Part shown: piece by piece, positions 8,843 to 17,740 of the stretch
How positions within the stretch are numbered: the first letter of the stretch is position 1
How the letters are laid out: every line of letters begins with the position of its first letter
DNA from: Muribaculaceae bacterium
Lineage (GTDB): Bacteria; Bacteroidota; Bacteroidia; Bacteroidales; Muribaculaceae
Length of the DNA stretch: 64,000 nt
Direction: 5' to 3'
NCBI GenBank assembly: GCA_028689665.1
Contig: JAQVCR010000005.1
Coordinates: 28,403-92,402, forward strand
The notes under the pieces: generated by a model
The model's input: only the letters and a program-made list of their open reading frames with translations
What the model was told of the DNA's origin: nothing
The model's database searches: none
Program-made: the position numbers and the translations under genes

Positions 8843-9484
8843 TATGTAATATTCTGATGGCGAAATCAATCCAATCCGCAAAGCATATCGAGTGGCTTCG
8901 TACACATTGTTGACTTTAATTTTGCGGAAAATATTCTTTCGATGAGTAACAATTGTATTGACACTTGAATAACGAGTATCGGCAATTTCTTTAGAAGTAC
9001 GTCCTTGAGCAATGAGAATAAGAATTTCGCGTTCGGTAGGAGTGAGAGGCGAGAATTCCTCGTTGTCTTTAGGTCGCTTAATGCTGATTATAGCTTCAAG
9101 AGAGTCTTGTGAAACATATCTTTTCCCATTAAGTGATGATTCGAGCGCAGTGATGATTTCAGATTTAGGCGCATTCTTATAAATAGCACCAAAATCGCGT
9201 TCGTTAACAATCAGACGATTTAGAATGTCGTTGCTAAATTCGTCGCCAATCAATAACCAACGCACATTTTCAAAACGGCTGTTTGCGATTAACAGCATCT
9301 CAATGTCGGGGAAATCGAAAAGAGAGTAGTCGATAATAACCAGCGCATTAGAATTGACAAGCAATTCAGCCATCAGCTCCCGGCGATTTGCAACTCTCAT
9401 AGAGCGTTTCCACCCCATTTCGGAAAGGATATGTTTAAGCCCGGCGTATGTAATATCCTGATTGTCGGCAATTATTATTTCCAC
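8840..9484 (-). CDS. LuxR/NarL-type response regulator, orphan
   Basis: A 214-residue DNA-binding regulator. Residues 1-115 form a receiver-like domain: the acidic pair is reduced to AD near residue 6-7, and the phospho-acceptor candidate Asp is in LVIIDYSLFDF. Residues about 145-205 form a LuxR-type helix-turn-helix (LTPTEREILILIAQGRTSKEIADTRYSSVNTIVTHRKNIFRKI). The start is GTG at 9484: an in-frame stop lies two codons upstream and no ATG is available. No kinase gene adjoins it. It sits 61 bases after cysK on the same strand. The start codon is inside a set of repeats (9470-9539), which suggests self-regulation. Its targets are unknown. Confidence 0.88.
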   Translation of the reverse strand: MEIIIADNQDITYAGLKHILSEMGWKRSMRVANRRELMAELLVNSNALVIIDYSLFDFPDIEMLLIANSRFENVRWLLIGDEFSNDILNRLIVNERDFGAIYKNAPKSEIITALESSLNGKRYVSQDSLEAIISIKRPKDNEEFSPLTPTEREILILIAQGRTSKEIADTRYSSVNTIVTHRKNIFRKIKVNNVYEATRYALRIGLISPSEYYI

Positions 9485-9539
9485 TCGTTATATATTAATT
9501 TTTCAGAGTGGAAAATTAATAATTATTATTTGTTTCCAC
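9470..9539. promoter_or_regulatory. Repeat cluster over the GTG start of the LuxR-type gene
   Basis: The motif TTTCCAC occurs three times: 9478-9484 (direct, within AATTATTATTTCCAC), 9508-9514 (inverted, GTGGAAA) and 9533-9539 (direct, after AATTATTATTTG). The first two extend to a perfect 9-bp inverted repeat, TTTCCACTC (9478-9486) and GAGTGGAAA (9506-9514). One arm covers the start codon at 9482-9484. It could be an operator, or an mRNA hairpin hiding the start. Confidence 0.55.
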
Positions 9540-9545
9540 AAACCA

Positions 9546-10493
9546 TTAGAGCGGATATTCCTCAAAAGCGTAAAGTAAAGTAGAAAGATAACGTTCGCCG
9601 GTATCGGGAAACAGAGTAACAATAATTTTATTTCTGTTTTCTTTGCGCTTAGCTATTACTGTGGCTGCACTAGCGGCCGCACCCGATGAAATACCAACAA
9701 GAAGACCTTCGCGAGCGGCAATATCTCGCCCTGCTTTGATGGCATCGTCGTTGCTTACAGTAATCACTTCATCGACAACCGAGGCATCGTAGGTGCGAGG
9801 AACGAAACCGGCACCAATCCCCTGAATTTTGTGCGCTCCGGGAGCTTTCCCCGATAGCACAGCCGAATCTTCAGGTTCGACAGCAATGATTTGCACCGCA
9901 GGGTTCACCTCTTTTAGTTTCTTTCCGATTCCACTGACAGTACCACCCGTGCCAACGCCGGCGATGAAAATATCAACTTTTCCATTCGTATCACTAAGAA
10001 TCTCTTCAGCCGTAACATTATAGTGTATTGCAGGATTTGCCGCATTCTCAAATTGTTGCAATATTACAGCCCCTTTAATAGTCTCTTTCAATTCGTTGGC
10101 TTTAGCGATAGCCCCCTTCATGCCCTCGCTACCCGGAGTAAGTTCAAGTCGGGCACCATAAGCCAACAATAAATTTCGCCGCTCGATACTCATAGTGTCC
10201 GGCATAGTGAGTATAAGATTATAGCCCCTTGCAGCGGCAACAAAAGCCAGTCCCACTCCCGTATTTCCGCTTGTCGGTTCAATGATAGTATCGCCTGCAT
10301 TCAATATTCCACGTCTTTCGGCATCTTCAATCATAGCGAGAGCAATTCTATCTTTTACACTGCCTGCAGGATTGAAATATTCGAGTTTGGCAATAATAGG
10401 ATTTGCCACATTACGAGATTTGCTAAAGTTGTTAAGTCTCAACAAAGGCGTATTGCCAATAAGTTGAGTAAGATGGTCGGCTATTTTAGTCAT
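9546..10493 (-). CDS. cysK: Cysteine synthase A (O-acetylserine sulfhydrylase)
   Basis: This pyridoxal-phosphate enzyme makes cysteine from O-acetylserine and sulfide in the cytoplasm. It has 315 residues, normal for the family. The PLP lysine is Lys47 in NPAGSVKDRIA. The substrate loop TSGNTG is near residue 73, and the phosphate-binding glycine-rich loop is GVGTGGTVSG near residue 180. It lies 13 bases downstream of metY on the same strand, so the two are very probably one operon for assimilating sulfide into both cysteine and homocysteine. The order is metY first, cysK second. The identification is secure. Confidence 0.96.
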   Translation of the reverse strand: MTKIADHLTQLIGNTPLLRLNNFSKSRNVANPIIAKLEYFNPAGSVKDRIALAMIEDAERRGILNAGDTIIEPTSGNTGVGLAFVAAARGYNLILTMPDTMSIERRNLLLAYGARLELTPGSEGMKGAIAKANELKETIKGAVILQQFENAANPAIHYNVTAEEILSDTNGKVDIFIAGVGTGGTVSGIGKKLKEVNPAVQIIAVEPEDSAVLSGKAPGAHKIQGIGAGFVPRTYDASVVDEVITVSNDDAIKAGRDIAAREGLLVGISSGAAASAATVIAKRKENRNKIIVTLFPDTGERYLSTLLYAFEEYPL

Positions 10494-10506
10494 AATTATA
10501 AATTTT

Positions 10507-11793
10507 TTAAATGTTATTTAAAGCCAAAGCTAAATCGTTAATAATATCGTCGATGTGTTCGGTGCCAATACTAAGTCTTATTGTGCCTTGAGATATTCCC
10601 TGCTCTTCGAGTTCTAGTTCATTAAGTTGCGAGTGAGTAGTAGAAGCCGGGTGGATAACAAGGCTCTTGACATCGGCAACATTTGCAAGAAGCGAGAAGA
10701 TTTTAAGCGAGTCGATAAAACGATAAGCCTCAGTCTTTCCACCATCGAGCTCGAATGTAAAAATCGAGCCGGCACCGTTAGGAAAATATTGCAGATAAAG
10801 AGAATGGTCGCTTCGGCTAGCGATAGAAGGGTGATTCACACGTCTTACCTTAGGGTGATTAGCCAGAAAATCGACAACTTTAAGAGCATTAGCCACGTGG
10901 CGTTCTACTCTTAGCGAAAGAGTTTCTATGCCTTGAAGTAGCAAGAACGCATTAAAAGGGCTGATTGCAGCACCCGTGTCGCGAAGTAAAATAGCACGAA
11001 TACGAGTAACAAAAGCGGCACCGGCGGCAACATCGTTGAAAATTGCGCCATGGTAGCTGTTATCGGGTTCGGAGAGCTGAGGAAATTTTCCCGATTCAGC
11101 CCAATTAAAAGCACCCCCTTCAACAACGATACCACCAAGAGAAGTTCCATGTCCGCCAAGAAATTTAGTAGCCGAATGCACCACAATATCAGCACCATAC
11201 TCCAAAGGACGAATAAGATAAGGCGTACCAAAAGTGTTATCCACAATCAGCGGAATGCCGTGGCGATGAGCAATGTCGGCGACAGCTGCAATGTCGATTA
11301 TGTTAGAGTTAGGATTTCCCAGCGACTCGATAAAAATCAATTTAGTATTAGGCTTAACAGCCTTTTCAAAATTATCCACATTCTCCGGGTCGACAAAAGT
11401 AGTGTTTACACCAAATTCAGGCAGAGTGTGAGCCATAAGATTATAACTTCCCCCATATATAGTTTTAGCCGCCACAATATGGTCGCCACAGCGAGTAATA
11501 TTCTGCAACGAATAAGCAATTGCGGCAGCCCCGCTAGCCAGAGCAATTGCCGCCGAGCCACCTTCGAGGGCAGCGACACGTCGTTCGAGAGCCTCTTGAG
11601 TAGAATTAGTCAACCTGCCATATATATTTCCCGCATCTTTGAGTGCAAATCGCGCGGCGGCGTGTTCCGAATTATGAAACACATATGAAGTAGTCATGTA
11701 TATCGGCACAGCACGAGAGTCGGTAGCCGAGTCGGGATTTTCTTGTCCGACATGAATTTGTAAAGTTTCAAAGTGTAGTCTATTATTACCCAT
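10507..11793 (-). CDS. metY: O-acetylhomoserine sulfhydrylase (O-acetylhomoserine aminocarboxypropyltransferase)
   Basis: A 428-residue enzyme of the Cys/Met metabolism PLP family. Length and the opening FETLQIHVGQENPDSATDSRAVPIY are typical of the MetY branch, which makes homocysteine directly from O-acetylhomoserine and sulfide. The PLP lysine is Lys210 in SATKFLGGHG. The substrate- and cofactor-binding segment YGRLTNST is near residue 60. Cystathionine gamma-synthase is the main alternative, but those enzymes are usually nearer 380 residues. It is first in a two-gene operon with cysK, with a promoter about 35 bases upstream on the minus strand. Confidence 0.92.
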   Translation of the reverse strand: MGNNRLHFETLQIHVGQENPDSATDSRAVPIYMTTSYVFHNSEHAAARFALKDAGNIYGRLTNSTQEALERRVAALEGGSAAIALASGAAAIAYSLQNITRCGDHIVAAKTIYGGSYNLMAHTLPEFGVNTTFVDPENVDNFEKAVKPNTKLIFIESLGNPNSNIIDIAAVADIAHRHGIPLIVDNTFGTPYLIRPLEYGADIVVHSATKFLGGHGTSLGGIVVEGGAFNWAESGKFPQLSEPDNSYHGAIFNDVAAGAAFVTRIRAILLRDTGAAISPFNAFLLLQGIETLSLRVERHVANALKVVDFLANHPKVRRVNHPSIASRSDHSLYLQYFPNGAGSIFTFELDGGKTEAYRFIDSLKIFSLLANVADVKSLVIHPASTTHSQLNELELEEQGISQGTIRLSIGTEHIDDIINDLALALNNI

Positions 11794-11827
11794 TTTGTAT
11801 AAAAATTAAGAATTAAATATTTTATTG

Positions 11828-11855
11828 CAAAGATAACATATATCCAAATATGCAA
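11828..11855 (-). promoter_or_regulatory. Promoter of the metY-cysK operon
   Basis: On the minus strand the -7 box is TATCTTTG (11835 to 11828). A weak TTG lies near 11855. The spacing to metY is short (35 bases), leaving little room for a leader. Confidence 0.6.
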
Positions 11856-11975
11856 TAACCTCACAAACATGGCATAGTGCATACCACAAAAATGGTATTT
11901 TTAGGCGATTATACGCTAATTTCTAGAGATATAATAAATAAAAATGAAAGAAATAGTAAAAAAAATAGAATAAAA

Positions 11976-12006
11976 TTGCTACAATCGTATAAATCTATTA
12001 CTTTTG
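11976..12006 (+). promoter_or_regulatory. Promoter of the TPR protein gene
   Basis: TTG at 11976-11978 and TACTTTTG at 11999-12006, spaced 20 bases. The gap 11794-12051 otherwise shows only AT-rich sequence. Confidence 0.65.
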
Positions 12007-12051
12007 CAATTCTGAAACTTAGTAATAAATATTATATATATTTTAAATCAA

Positions 12052-12732
12052 ATGGCTAAAAACGGAAAAGAGACCACTCGTACGTCAATCGACGAGATAA
12101 ACGACTCACTTTCATCAATTGAACAACACGTTGAGAATAACAAGAAAATAATCACGTGGTCGATACTCGGCATCGTGGTAGTAGCAGCAGTTATTCTAGG
12201 TTATGTATATGGAATACATATACCAAACAAAGAGAAATCGATAAATGCAATTTCACAAGCCGATATACAGCTTGCGCAAGGCAACGACTCTATCGCATTG
12301 GCTCAGTATATGAATGTTGCTAATGAATATAGCAATGCATCAGGTAATCGTGCAGCACTAGAATCGGCTATTCTTCTTTACAAGAATGGTAAATATCAAG
12401 AAGCACTAAATTATCTTGACCAATACGATGCAACAGAATCATTAGTAGGAGCAGCGGCTAACTCTCTAAAAGGCGACTGCTATGTAAACTTGAAGAATTA
12501 TGATGGAGCATTAAGCAGCTACGACAAAGCTCTCAAGATATCGGCAGACAATTCACTTTACACTCCTGTGTTTATGATGAAGAAGGCAACAGTGATGAGC
12601 GCACAGAAAGACTATAAGGGAGCCAAAGCAATCTATGAAAAGATAGAAGCAGAATATCCAGAATATGCACAAAATTATCGTGTAGATATAGATAAATATA
12701 TCGAAAGAGCATCAGCACTAGCCGGTGAATAA
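12052..12732 (+). CDS. Membrane-anchored TPR protein
   Basis: A 226-residue protein with a short cytoplasmic N-terminus (residues 1-33), one membrane helix (about 34-54, ITWSILGIVVVAAVILGYVYG) and an exported C-terminal domain of tetratricopeptide repeats. Repeat-like units are ALESAILLYKNGKYQEALNYLDQY, NSLKGDCYVNLKNYDGALSSYDKAL and MKKATVMSAQKDYKGAKAIYEKI. The layout is like YfgM/PF09976-type proteins, which assist folding or assembly in the envelope. No enzymatic motif is visible. It is a single gene with promoter and terminator. The partner is unknown. Confidence 0.8.
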   Translation: MAKNGKETTRTSIDEINDSLSSIEQHVENNKKIITWSILGIVVVAAVILGYVYGIHIPNKEKSINAISQADIQLAQGNDSIALAQYMNVANEYSNASGNRAALESAILLYKNGKYQEALNYLDQYDATESLVGAAANSLKGDCYVNLKNYDGALSSYDKALKISADNSLYTPVFMMKKATVMSAQKDYKGAKAIYEKIEAEYPEYAQNYRVDIDKYIERASALAGE

Positions 12733-12752
12733 TAGAAAATGCAATTCAATAT

Positions 12753-12801
12753 AAAAAAAAAGAGTTACTAGCATAATATATGTTAGTAATTCTCTTTTTT
12801 T
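12753..12801 (+). terminator. Terminator after the TPR gene
   Basis: A long imperfect stem (AAAAAAGAGTTACTAGCATA with its 3' partner around 12779-12801) ends in a T run. Confidence 0.85.
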
Positions 12802-12848
12802 ATATGGTTAATATATTAAAATACAGGAATGTTATAAAAAAATTAATG

Positions 12849-12856
12849 TATATTTG
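12849..12856 (+). promoter_or_regulatory. -7 box of the C10 protease gene
   Basis: TATATTTG lies 45 bases before the ATG at 12901. Confidence 0.6.
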
Positions 12857-12900
12857 CCAACATAAAAGCTACTCACTAGAAAAACAAATTGTATAAAAAT

Positions 12901-15312
12901 ATGAAAAAAATTTCACTTTCAATCTTTCTTTTAATTGCTATTGCGTGGCAAATACAGGCAGGGCAAATAAGCGAGAAAGAAGCTATGTTGAAAGCGCAAT
13001 CGTTTACAACATCGGCCATAGGGTTAAAATCACAAACAGAAAGACCGGTATTAAATCTTGTCCATGAGTACAAAGAAGCCGACGAAACCTACTACTATGT
13101 GTTCAATAAAGGCGAACACAACGGTTATGTCATAGTATCGGGTTCAGACAACACCGAGTCGATTATCGGATATTCCGATAATGGCACATTCGATGCCAAC
13201 AACCTACCAGAGAATATGCGTTGGTGGTTGTCGACCTATGTTGACCAGATAAAGTCGGTATCAAATGCATATAGTGTAGTGGAACCAAAGGAAACAACAA
13301 GCAATGATTTTGTTGAGCCACTGTTAGGCGAAATCAAATGGAACCAAGATTCACCATATAATGACGAATGCCCTCTACTAAACAGTGCCGGACAGAGAGC
13401 CGCTACCGGTTGTGTGGCAACAGCATTCTCGCAAGTAATGTATTATCACAAATATCCCGAAAAAGGAGTAGGAACAAAAACCTATACAAAAGGCAGCTTT
13501 ACGCTAACAGCCAATTTCGGAGCAGAAACTTATAACTGGGCAGCAATGACCCCGACCTACGACAATAACAGCAGCGAAGAGTCGAGAGCCGCAGTAGCTC
13601 GCTTGATGTCGCACGTGGGAATAGCAAGCGAAATGAACTATGGAACATCGAGTGGCGCAGTAACAACAACCGCCTTGGGAGGACTAGTGAACTATTTTAG
13701 TTATGATAAAGGCGCACGCTATCTATTGCGCGATTATCATTCTCTAAGCGATTGGGTGAAAATATTAAAAGACGAATTAAAGGCAGCCAGACCAATTATA
13801 TACGGTGGAAATTCTTCGGAAGGCGGACACCAATTTGTGTGCGATGGCTACGACCAAAACGGAATGTTCCATATCAATTGGGGCTGGGGAGGATCAAGCG
13901 ATGGATATTTCAAAATAACCATTCTTACTCCTTATGAGCAAGGTATTGGAGGCTCGACAGGAGGCTTTAATTATTCACAAGATGCAGTAATCGGAATTCA
14001 GAAACCAGTAGAAGGCGGAACCACTAGTTGTGGAAATATGTATGCCAAATCATTCGTAACAAGCACAACCACCGCCACAAAAGGCAGTTCTGTTAGATTT
14101 TCATTTACAGATATTTATAACTATTCGTATGGCAATTTTGAAGGAGCAATAGCATTAGGTTTCTATAACGAAGCCGGCGAACTAGTAGCAGTGTCAGGAA
14201 ATACCGCTATAAATCTAAAGCCACGTTATGGTTATTATACACTGAGTCTTTATTGTGATATACCGGCATCGTTGACCGATGGAACCTATAAGATGAAGCC
14301 CGTACAGAAAGGCACTACCGAACAGAATTGGCGAGAGCTAGGATTAATAATCTCAGCAACACGATACACCGCAAGCATTAGTGGTAATAACGTAACAATA
14401 AGCAGCATTAAATATGCCCCCGAATTGAAGGCAGAAAATATAGTTATCGGCAAAGCATTTAAAGATGTAAATTTTGATGTAACGGCTGATATAACAAATA
14501 GCGGAACAGAATATTATTCATCCTTTAATGTTGTAGTGTACGATTCTAACGGCACACAAATATATAAGGGCGAAGGCGTAAAAGACGATATAGAAACCGG
14601 CGCAACCGTAAAAGTATCGTTTACCGAGAAATTAAGCGTCGCACCGGGTACTTATTTGTTGGCTATCGTAAATGACGGCGGAACAGTGATTTCGGAAAAA
14701 GTGAGCTTTGAGCTAAACGCAGCCCCTGCAGCCCCAATATTCTCAGTTGTTAGTATGACATTTGCCGACAATGATAATGTACCAATGGGCAACATGGAAT
14801 TAAGCGTAGAGATGGATAATACAGGAGGCTATTATAATAATACATTGTATTTCTATATCTTTAAAGCAACCGGAACAACCTCACTTGCAAGTATTAAAAC
14901 GACAACGCCGATAGATGCCAATGTTACTACCAAATTCACAGTATCGGGCAGCACAACTCTAGGCGAAGGCGATTATAAAATTATATCATACTATAAGAAC
15001 AGTACCTATCTATCACAAATCAAGAAAGGTAACTATCTACTTAAATTCCATGGAGTTGCCGGCTCAAGCGTAGAAAAGATAGAGAATGATGCATCAACAG
15101 TAACCATCTATCCAAATCCTACCAGCGACTATGCCACAATAAAGACAGAAGGCAATGTGGAAAGCGTAAAATTGTATAACATATCGGGAGTATTAGTAAA
15201 AGACAACGGCGCCGATACTAAAATCGACCTAAGCACATTACCAACCGGCAATTATATAACCCTAATTATGGTTGATGGAAAGGTAACATCAGATATATTA
15301 GTAAAAAAATAG
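12901..15312 (+). CDS. Secreted C10 (streptopain-type) cysteine protease with T9SS sorting domain
   Basis: An 803-residue secreted protease. The ATG at 12901 is chosen because a signal peptide (MKKISLSIFLLIAIAWQIQA) follows directly; the in-frame TTG at 12889 would spoil it. Residues about 22-125 look like the Spi-type inhibitory propeptide. The peptidase domain has Cys171 in ATGCVATAFSQVMYYH and His310 in GGHQFVCDGY, with the family segment FHINWGWGGSSDGYF. Beta-sandwich-like domains fill the middle. The last about 75 residues (VTIYPNPTSDYATI...GNYITLIMVDGK..DILVKK) are a type A type IX secretion sorting domain, so it should cross the outer membrane by T9SS. No T9SS genes are in the window. 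Confidence 0.92.
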   Translation: MKKISLSIFLLIAIAWQIQAGQISEKEAMLKAQSFTTSAIGLKSQTERPVLNLVHEYKEADETYYYVFNKGEHNGYVIVSGSDNTESIIGYSDNGTFDANNLPENMRWWLSTYVDQIKSVSNAYSVVEPKETTSNDFVEPLLGEIKWNQDSPYNDECPLLNSAGQRAATGCVATAFSQVMYYHKYPEKGVGTKTYTKGSFTLTANFGAETYNWAAMTPTYDNNSSEESRAAVARLMSHVGIASEMNYGTSSGAVTTTALGGLVNYFSYDKGARYLLRDYHSLSDWVKILKDELKAARPIIYGGNSSEGGHQFVCDGYDQNGMFHINWGWGGSSDGYFKITILTPYEQGIGGSTGGFNYSQDAVIGIQKPVEGGTTSCGNMYAKSFVTSTTTATKGSSVRFSFTDIYNYSYGNFEGAIALGFYNEAGELVAVSGNTAINLKPRYGYYTLSLYCDIPASLTDGTYKMKPVQKGTTEQNWRELGLIISATRYTASISGNNVTISSIKYAPELKAENIVIGKAFKDVNFDVTADITNSGTEYYSSFNVVVYDSNGTQIYKGEGVKDDIETGATVKVSFTEKLSVAPGTYLLAIVNDGGTVISEKVSFELNAAPAAPIFSVVSMTFADNDNVPMGNMELSVEMDNTGGYYNNTLYFYIFKATGTTSLASIKTTTPIDANVTTKFTVSGSTTLGEGDYKIISYYKNSTYLSQIKKGNYLLKFHGVAGSSVEKIENDASTVTIYPNPTSDYATIKTEGNVESVKLYNISGVLVKDNGADTKIDLSTLPTGNYITLIMVDGKVTSDILVKK

Positions 15313-15339
15313 AGCAGATAAATAGCTAAAAAGGATATT

Positions 15340-15386
15340 GAGGCAAGCAAAATCAAAAATAGATTTGCTTGCCTCTGTTTTTTATT
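15340..15386 (+). terminator. Terminator after the C10 protease gene
   Basis: GAGGCAAGCAAAAT (15340-15353) pairs with ATTTGCTTGCCTC (15363-15375), apart from one extra A, and is followed by TGTTTTTTATT. Confidence 0.9.
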
Positions 15387-15396
15387 AATCTATTTA

Positions 15397-15427
15397 TTGA
15401 CTTTTCAATGGAAATTTCATAAGTTTG
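15397..15427 (+). promoter_or_regulatory. Promoter of rel
   Basis: TTG at 15397-15399 and TAAGTTTG at 15420-15427, spaced 20 bases. Confidence 0.65.
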
Positions 15428-15468
15428 TGAATCAAATAGATCGAAGTCATTATTAAAGAGCGCCACCA

Positions 15469-17721
15469 ATGAAAGAGCCTGAAAATATAAAGCCTAAAAA
15501 ACTTACAAAAAAAGAGGAAGATCAGCTTATAGAATCTAAGTTTCAAGATTTGCTTGAAGGCTACTTAGCAAGTAACCATCGTAAGAAAGTTGAAATAATA
15601 GAACGAGCTTTCCGCTTTGCAAAAGAAGCACATAGTGGCATTCGTCGCCGTTCGGGCGAGCCATATATACTTCACCCAATAGCCGTGGCAAAAATTGTAA
15701 GCCAAGAAATAGGGCTGGGCTCGACTTCAATCTGCGCCGCACTACTTCACGATGTTGTAGAAGATACCGAATATACAGAAGAAGACATAGAGGCACAATT
15801 CGGGAAGAAAATAGCGTCGATAGTAGCAGGCTTGACAAAAATATCAGGAGGAATCTTTGGCGATAAAGCTTCGGCACAAGCCGAGAATTTCCGTAAACTA
15901 TTGCTCTCGATGGCAGATGATATTCGAGTGATATTGATAAAGATGGCCGATCGACTTCACAATATGCGCACACTCGGCTCGATGCTCCCCAGCAAACAAT
16001 ATAAAATAGCCGGCGAGACGCTCTATATCTATGCGCCGTTGGCACACCGTCTAGGTCTGTTTGCTATAAAGACCGAGCTTGAAGATTTAAGCTTTAAATA
16101 TGAACACCCCGAAGCCTATACACAAATCAATAATAATATAGCAGCCTCGGAGTCGCAACGAGAGCATATATATCAACAATTTGCGCTCCCCGTAAAGAAA
16201 CGCCTTGACGAGATGGGACTAGTGTATGAGATGAAAGCGCGCGTTAAATCAGTGTATTCGATATGGAATAAAATGGAAACAAAGCATATACCATTTGATG
16301 AGGTATATGATTTATATGCAGCAAGAATAGTCTTTGAGTGTCCCAATGAAGCCGACGAGAAACGACTTTGCTGGAACATCTATTCAGAGATAACCGACCT
16401 TTATCGCTTACACCCCGAGCGCACGCGCGATTGGGTAAGCACCCCTAAAGCCAATGGATATCGAGCATTGCACTTGACCGTAATGGGACCCGATGGCAAT
16501 TGGATAGAAGTGCAGATACGAAGCCGTCGCATGGACGAGCTAGCCGAGCGAGGATTTGCCGCACACTGGAAATATAAGATAGGCGAGGGCGAAGAAGAAT
16601 CGGAGCTTGCAGTGTGGCTAAAGACGATTGAAGACATTCTAAATAATCCTGAGCCAAATGCAGTCGATTTTCTTGATACCATAAAGCTAAATTTATTTTC
16701 AAGCGAGATAGTCGTGTTTACGCCAAAGGGAGAATTGGTAACACTGCCAAAGAATGCTACCGTACTCGACTTAGCCTTTAATTTACACTCCGAGCTTGGA
16801 ATGCATTGCATAGCCGGAAAAGTGAATCATAAACTAGTGCCATTGTCGCATAAGCTTCACAGTGGCGATCAAGTGGAAGTGTTGACATCTCACTCGCAAC
16901 AGCCACAAGAAAGCTGGCTTGGATTTCTCACCACAGCAAAAGGAATAAATCGTCTGCGAGCAGTATTAAGAAAAGACAGGCGAACAATAGTCGAAGAAGG
17001 CGTGAAAAAATTTCAATCTTTCTTGGACTCAAATAATATCACCATATCTAATGAGCTAATAAATAAGATATTATCAATAAAACAGCTCAAAAATAAAGAT
17101 ATATTATATTTTGCGATAGGCAATAATGAAGTTACTCTAAACGACGATTTACTGTCGAAGATTTCTCCGAAATCGAACGACGGAATATTATCTAAATTGT
17201 TGCGTAATCCATTCTCAACAGCAAAATCGAAAGAGGGAAGCGTAGTAAGCAATTCCGAAAAGATAAATACAAAAGAGGCTTATCTGCTCACCACGATAGA
17301 TGGCAAAGATAATTATATCATAGCCGATTGTTGCCACCCAATACCCGGCGATGACGTGCTGGGATATATCGACGATAATAATCGAGTGATTGTTCACAAA
17401 TTGAATTGCCCGACAGCTATGAGGCTAAAAAGCAGTTTTGGCGGACGACTTGTTGCGACAAAATGGGAGAACACAAAGCAAAAGTTCAAAGCAAAAATCA
17501 AAATAGAAGGCATCGACCGCATGGGCATTTTGCAAGAAATAATACAAATAATATCGACGACACTATCAATCTACATACGCAGCTTGAATATTGAAGCCGA
17601 CAACGGAGTATTTAATAGCGAGCTTGTAGTGCTTGTAGAAGATACCGCCGTTGTAACACATTTGTGTAAGAAAATAAAGAAAATAAAAGGCGTTACTTCT
17701 GTCGTGCGAGTTAACAGTTGA
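15469..17721 (+). CDS. rel: RelA/SpoT-family (p)ppGpp synthetase/hydrolase
   Basis: This enzyme sets the stringent-response alarmone level. The 750-residue protein has the full long-RSH layout: HD hydrolase (residues about 45-200, His94-Asp95 in ALLHDVVEDTEYT), synthetase domain (about 240-370, with FDEVYDLYAARIVF and STPKANGYRALHLTV), TGS (about 410-470, VVFTPKGELVTLPKNATVLD), a helical and Cys-containing region (ADCCHPIPGDDVLGY) and a C-terminal ACT domain. Both active sites look intact, so a bifunctional enzyme is expected. The PgpH-type gene begins 19 bases after its stop and is probably cotranscribed. SpoT is the alternative name. Confidence 0.95.
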   Translation: MKEPENIKPKKLTKKEEDQLIESKFQDLLEGYLASNHRKKVEIIERAFRFAKEAHSGIRRRSGEPYILHPIAVAKIVSQEIGLGSTSICAALLHDVVEDTEYTEEDIEAQFGKKIASIVAGLTKISGGIFGDKASAQAENFRKLLLSMADDIRVILIKMADRLHNMRTLGSMLPSKQYKIAGETLYIYAPLAHRLGLFAIKTELEDLSFKYEHPEAYTQINNNIAASESQREHIYQQFALPVKKRLDEMGLVYEMKARVKSVYSIWNKMETKHIPFDEVYDLYAARIVFECPNEADEKRLCWNIYSEITDLYRLHPERTRDWVSTPKANGYRALHLTVMGPDGNWIEVQIRSRRMDELAERGFAAHWKYKIGEGEEESELAVWLKTIEDILNNPEPNAVDFLDTIKLNLFSSEIVVFTPKGELVTLPKNATVLDLAFNLHSELGMHCIAGKVNHKLVPLSHKLHSGDQVEVLTSHSQQPQESWLGFLTTAKGINRLRAVLRKDRRTIVEEGVKKFQSFLDSNNITISNELINKILSIKQLKNKDILYFAIGNNEVTLNDDLLSKISPKSNDGILSKLLRNPFSTAKSKEGSVVSNSEKINTKEAYLLTTIDGKDNYIIADCCHPIPGDDVLGYIDDNNRVIVHKLNCPTAMRLKSSFGGRLVATKWENTKQKFKAKIKIEGIDRMGILQEIIQIISTTLSIYIRSLNIEADNGVFNSELVVLVEDTAVVTHLCKKIKKIKGVTSVVRVNS

Positions 17722-17740
17722 TTATAAATAAATTTATATA

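Noticed and set aside
11050..11688. Plus-strand open frame of 212 codons opposite metY
   Set aside because: It mirrors the well-conserved metY coding sequence and encodes no recognisable protein.
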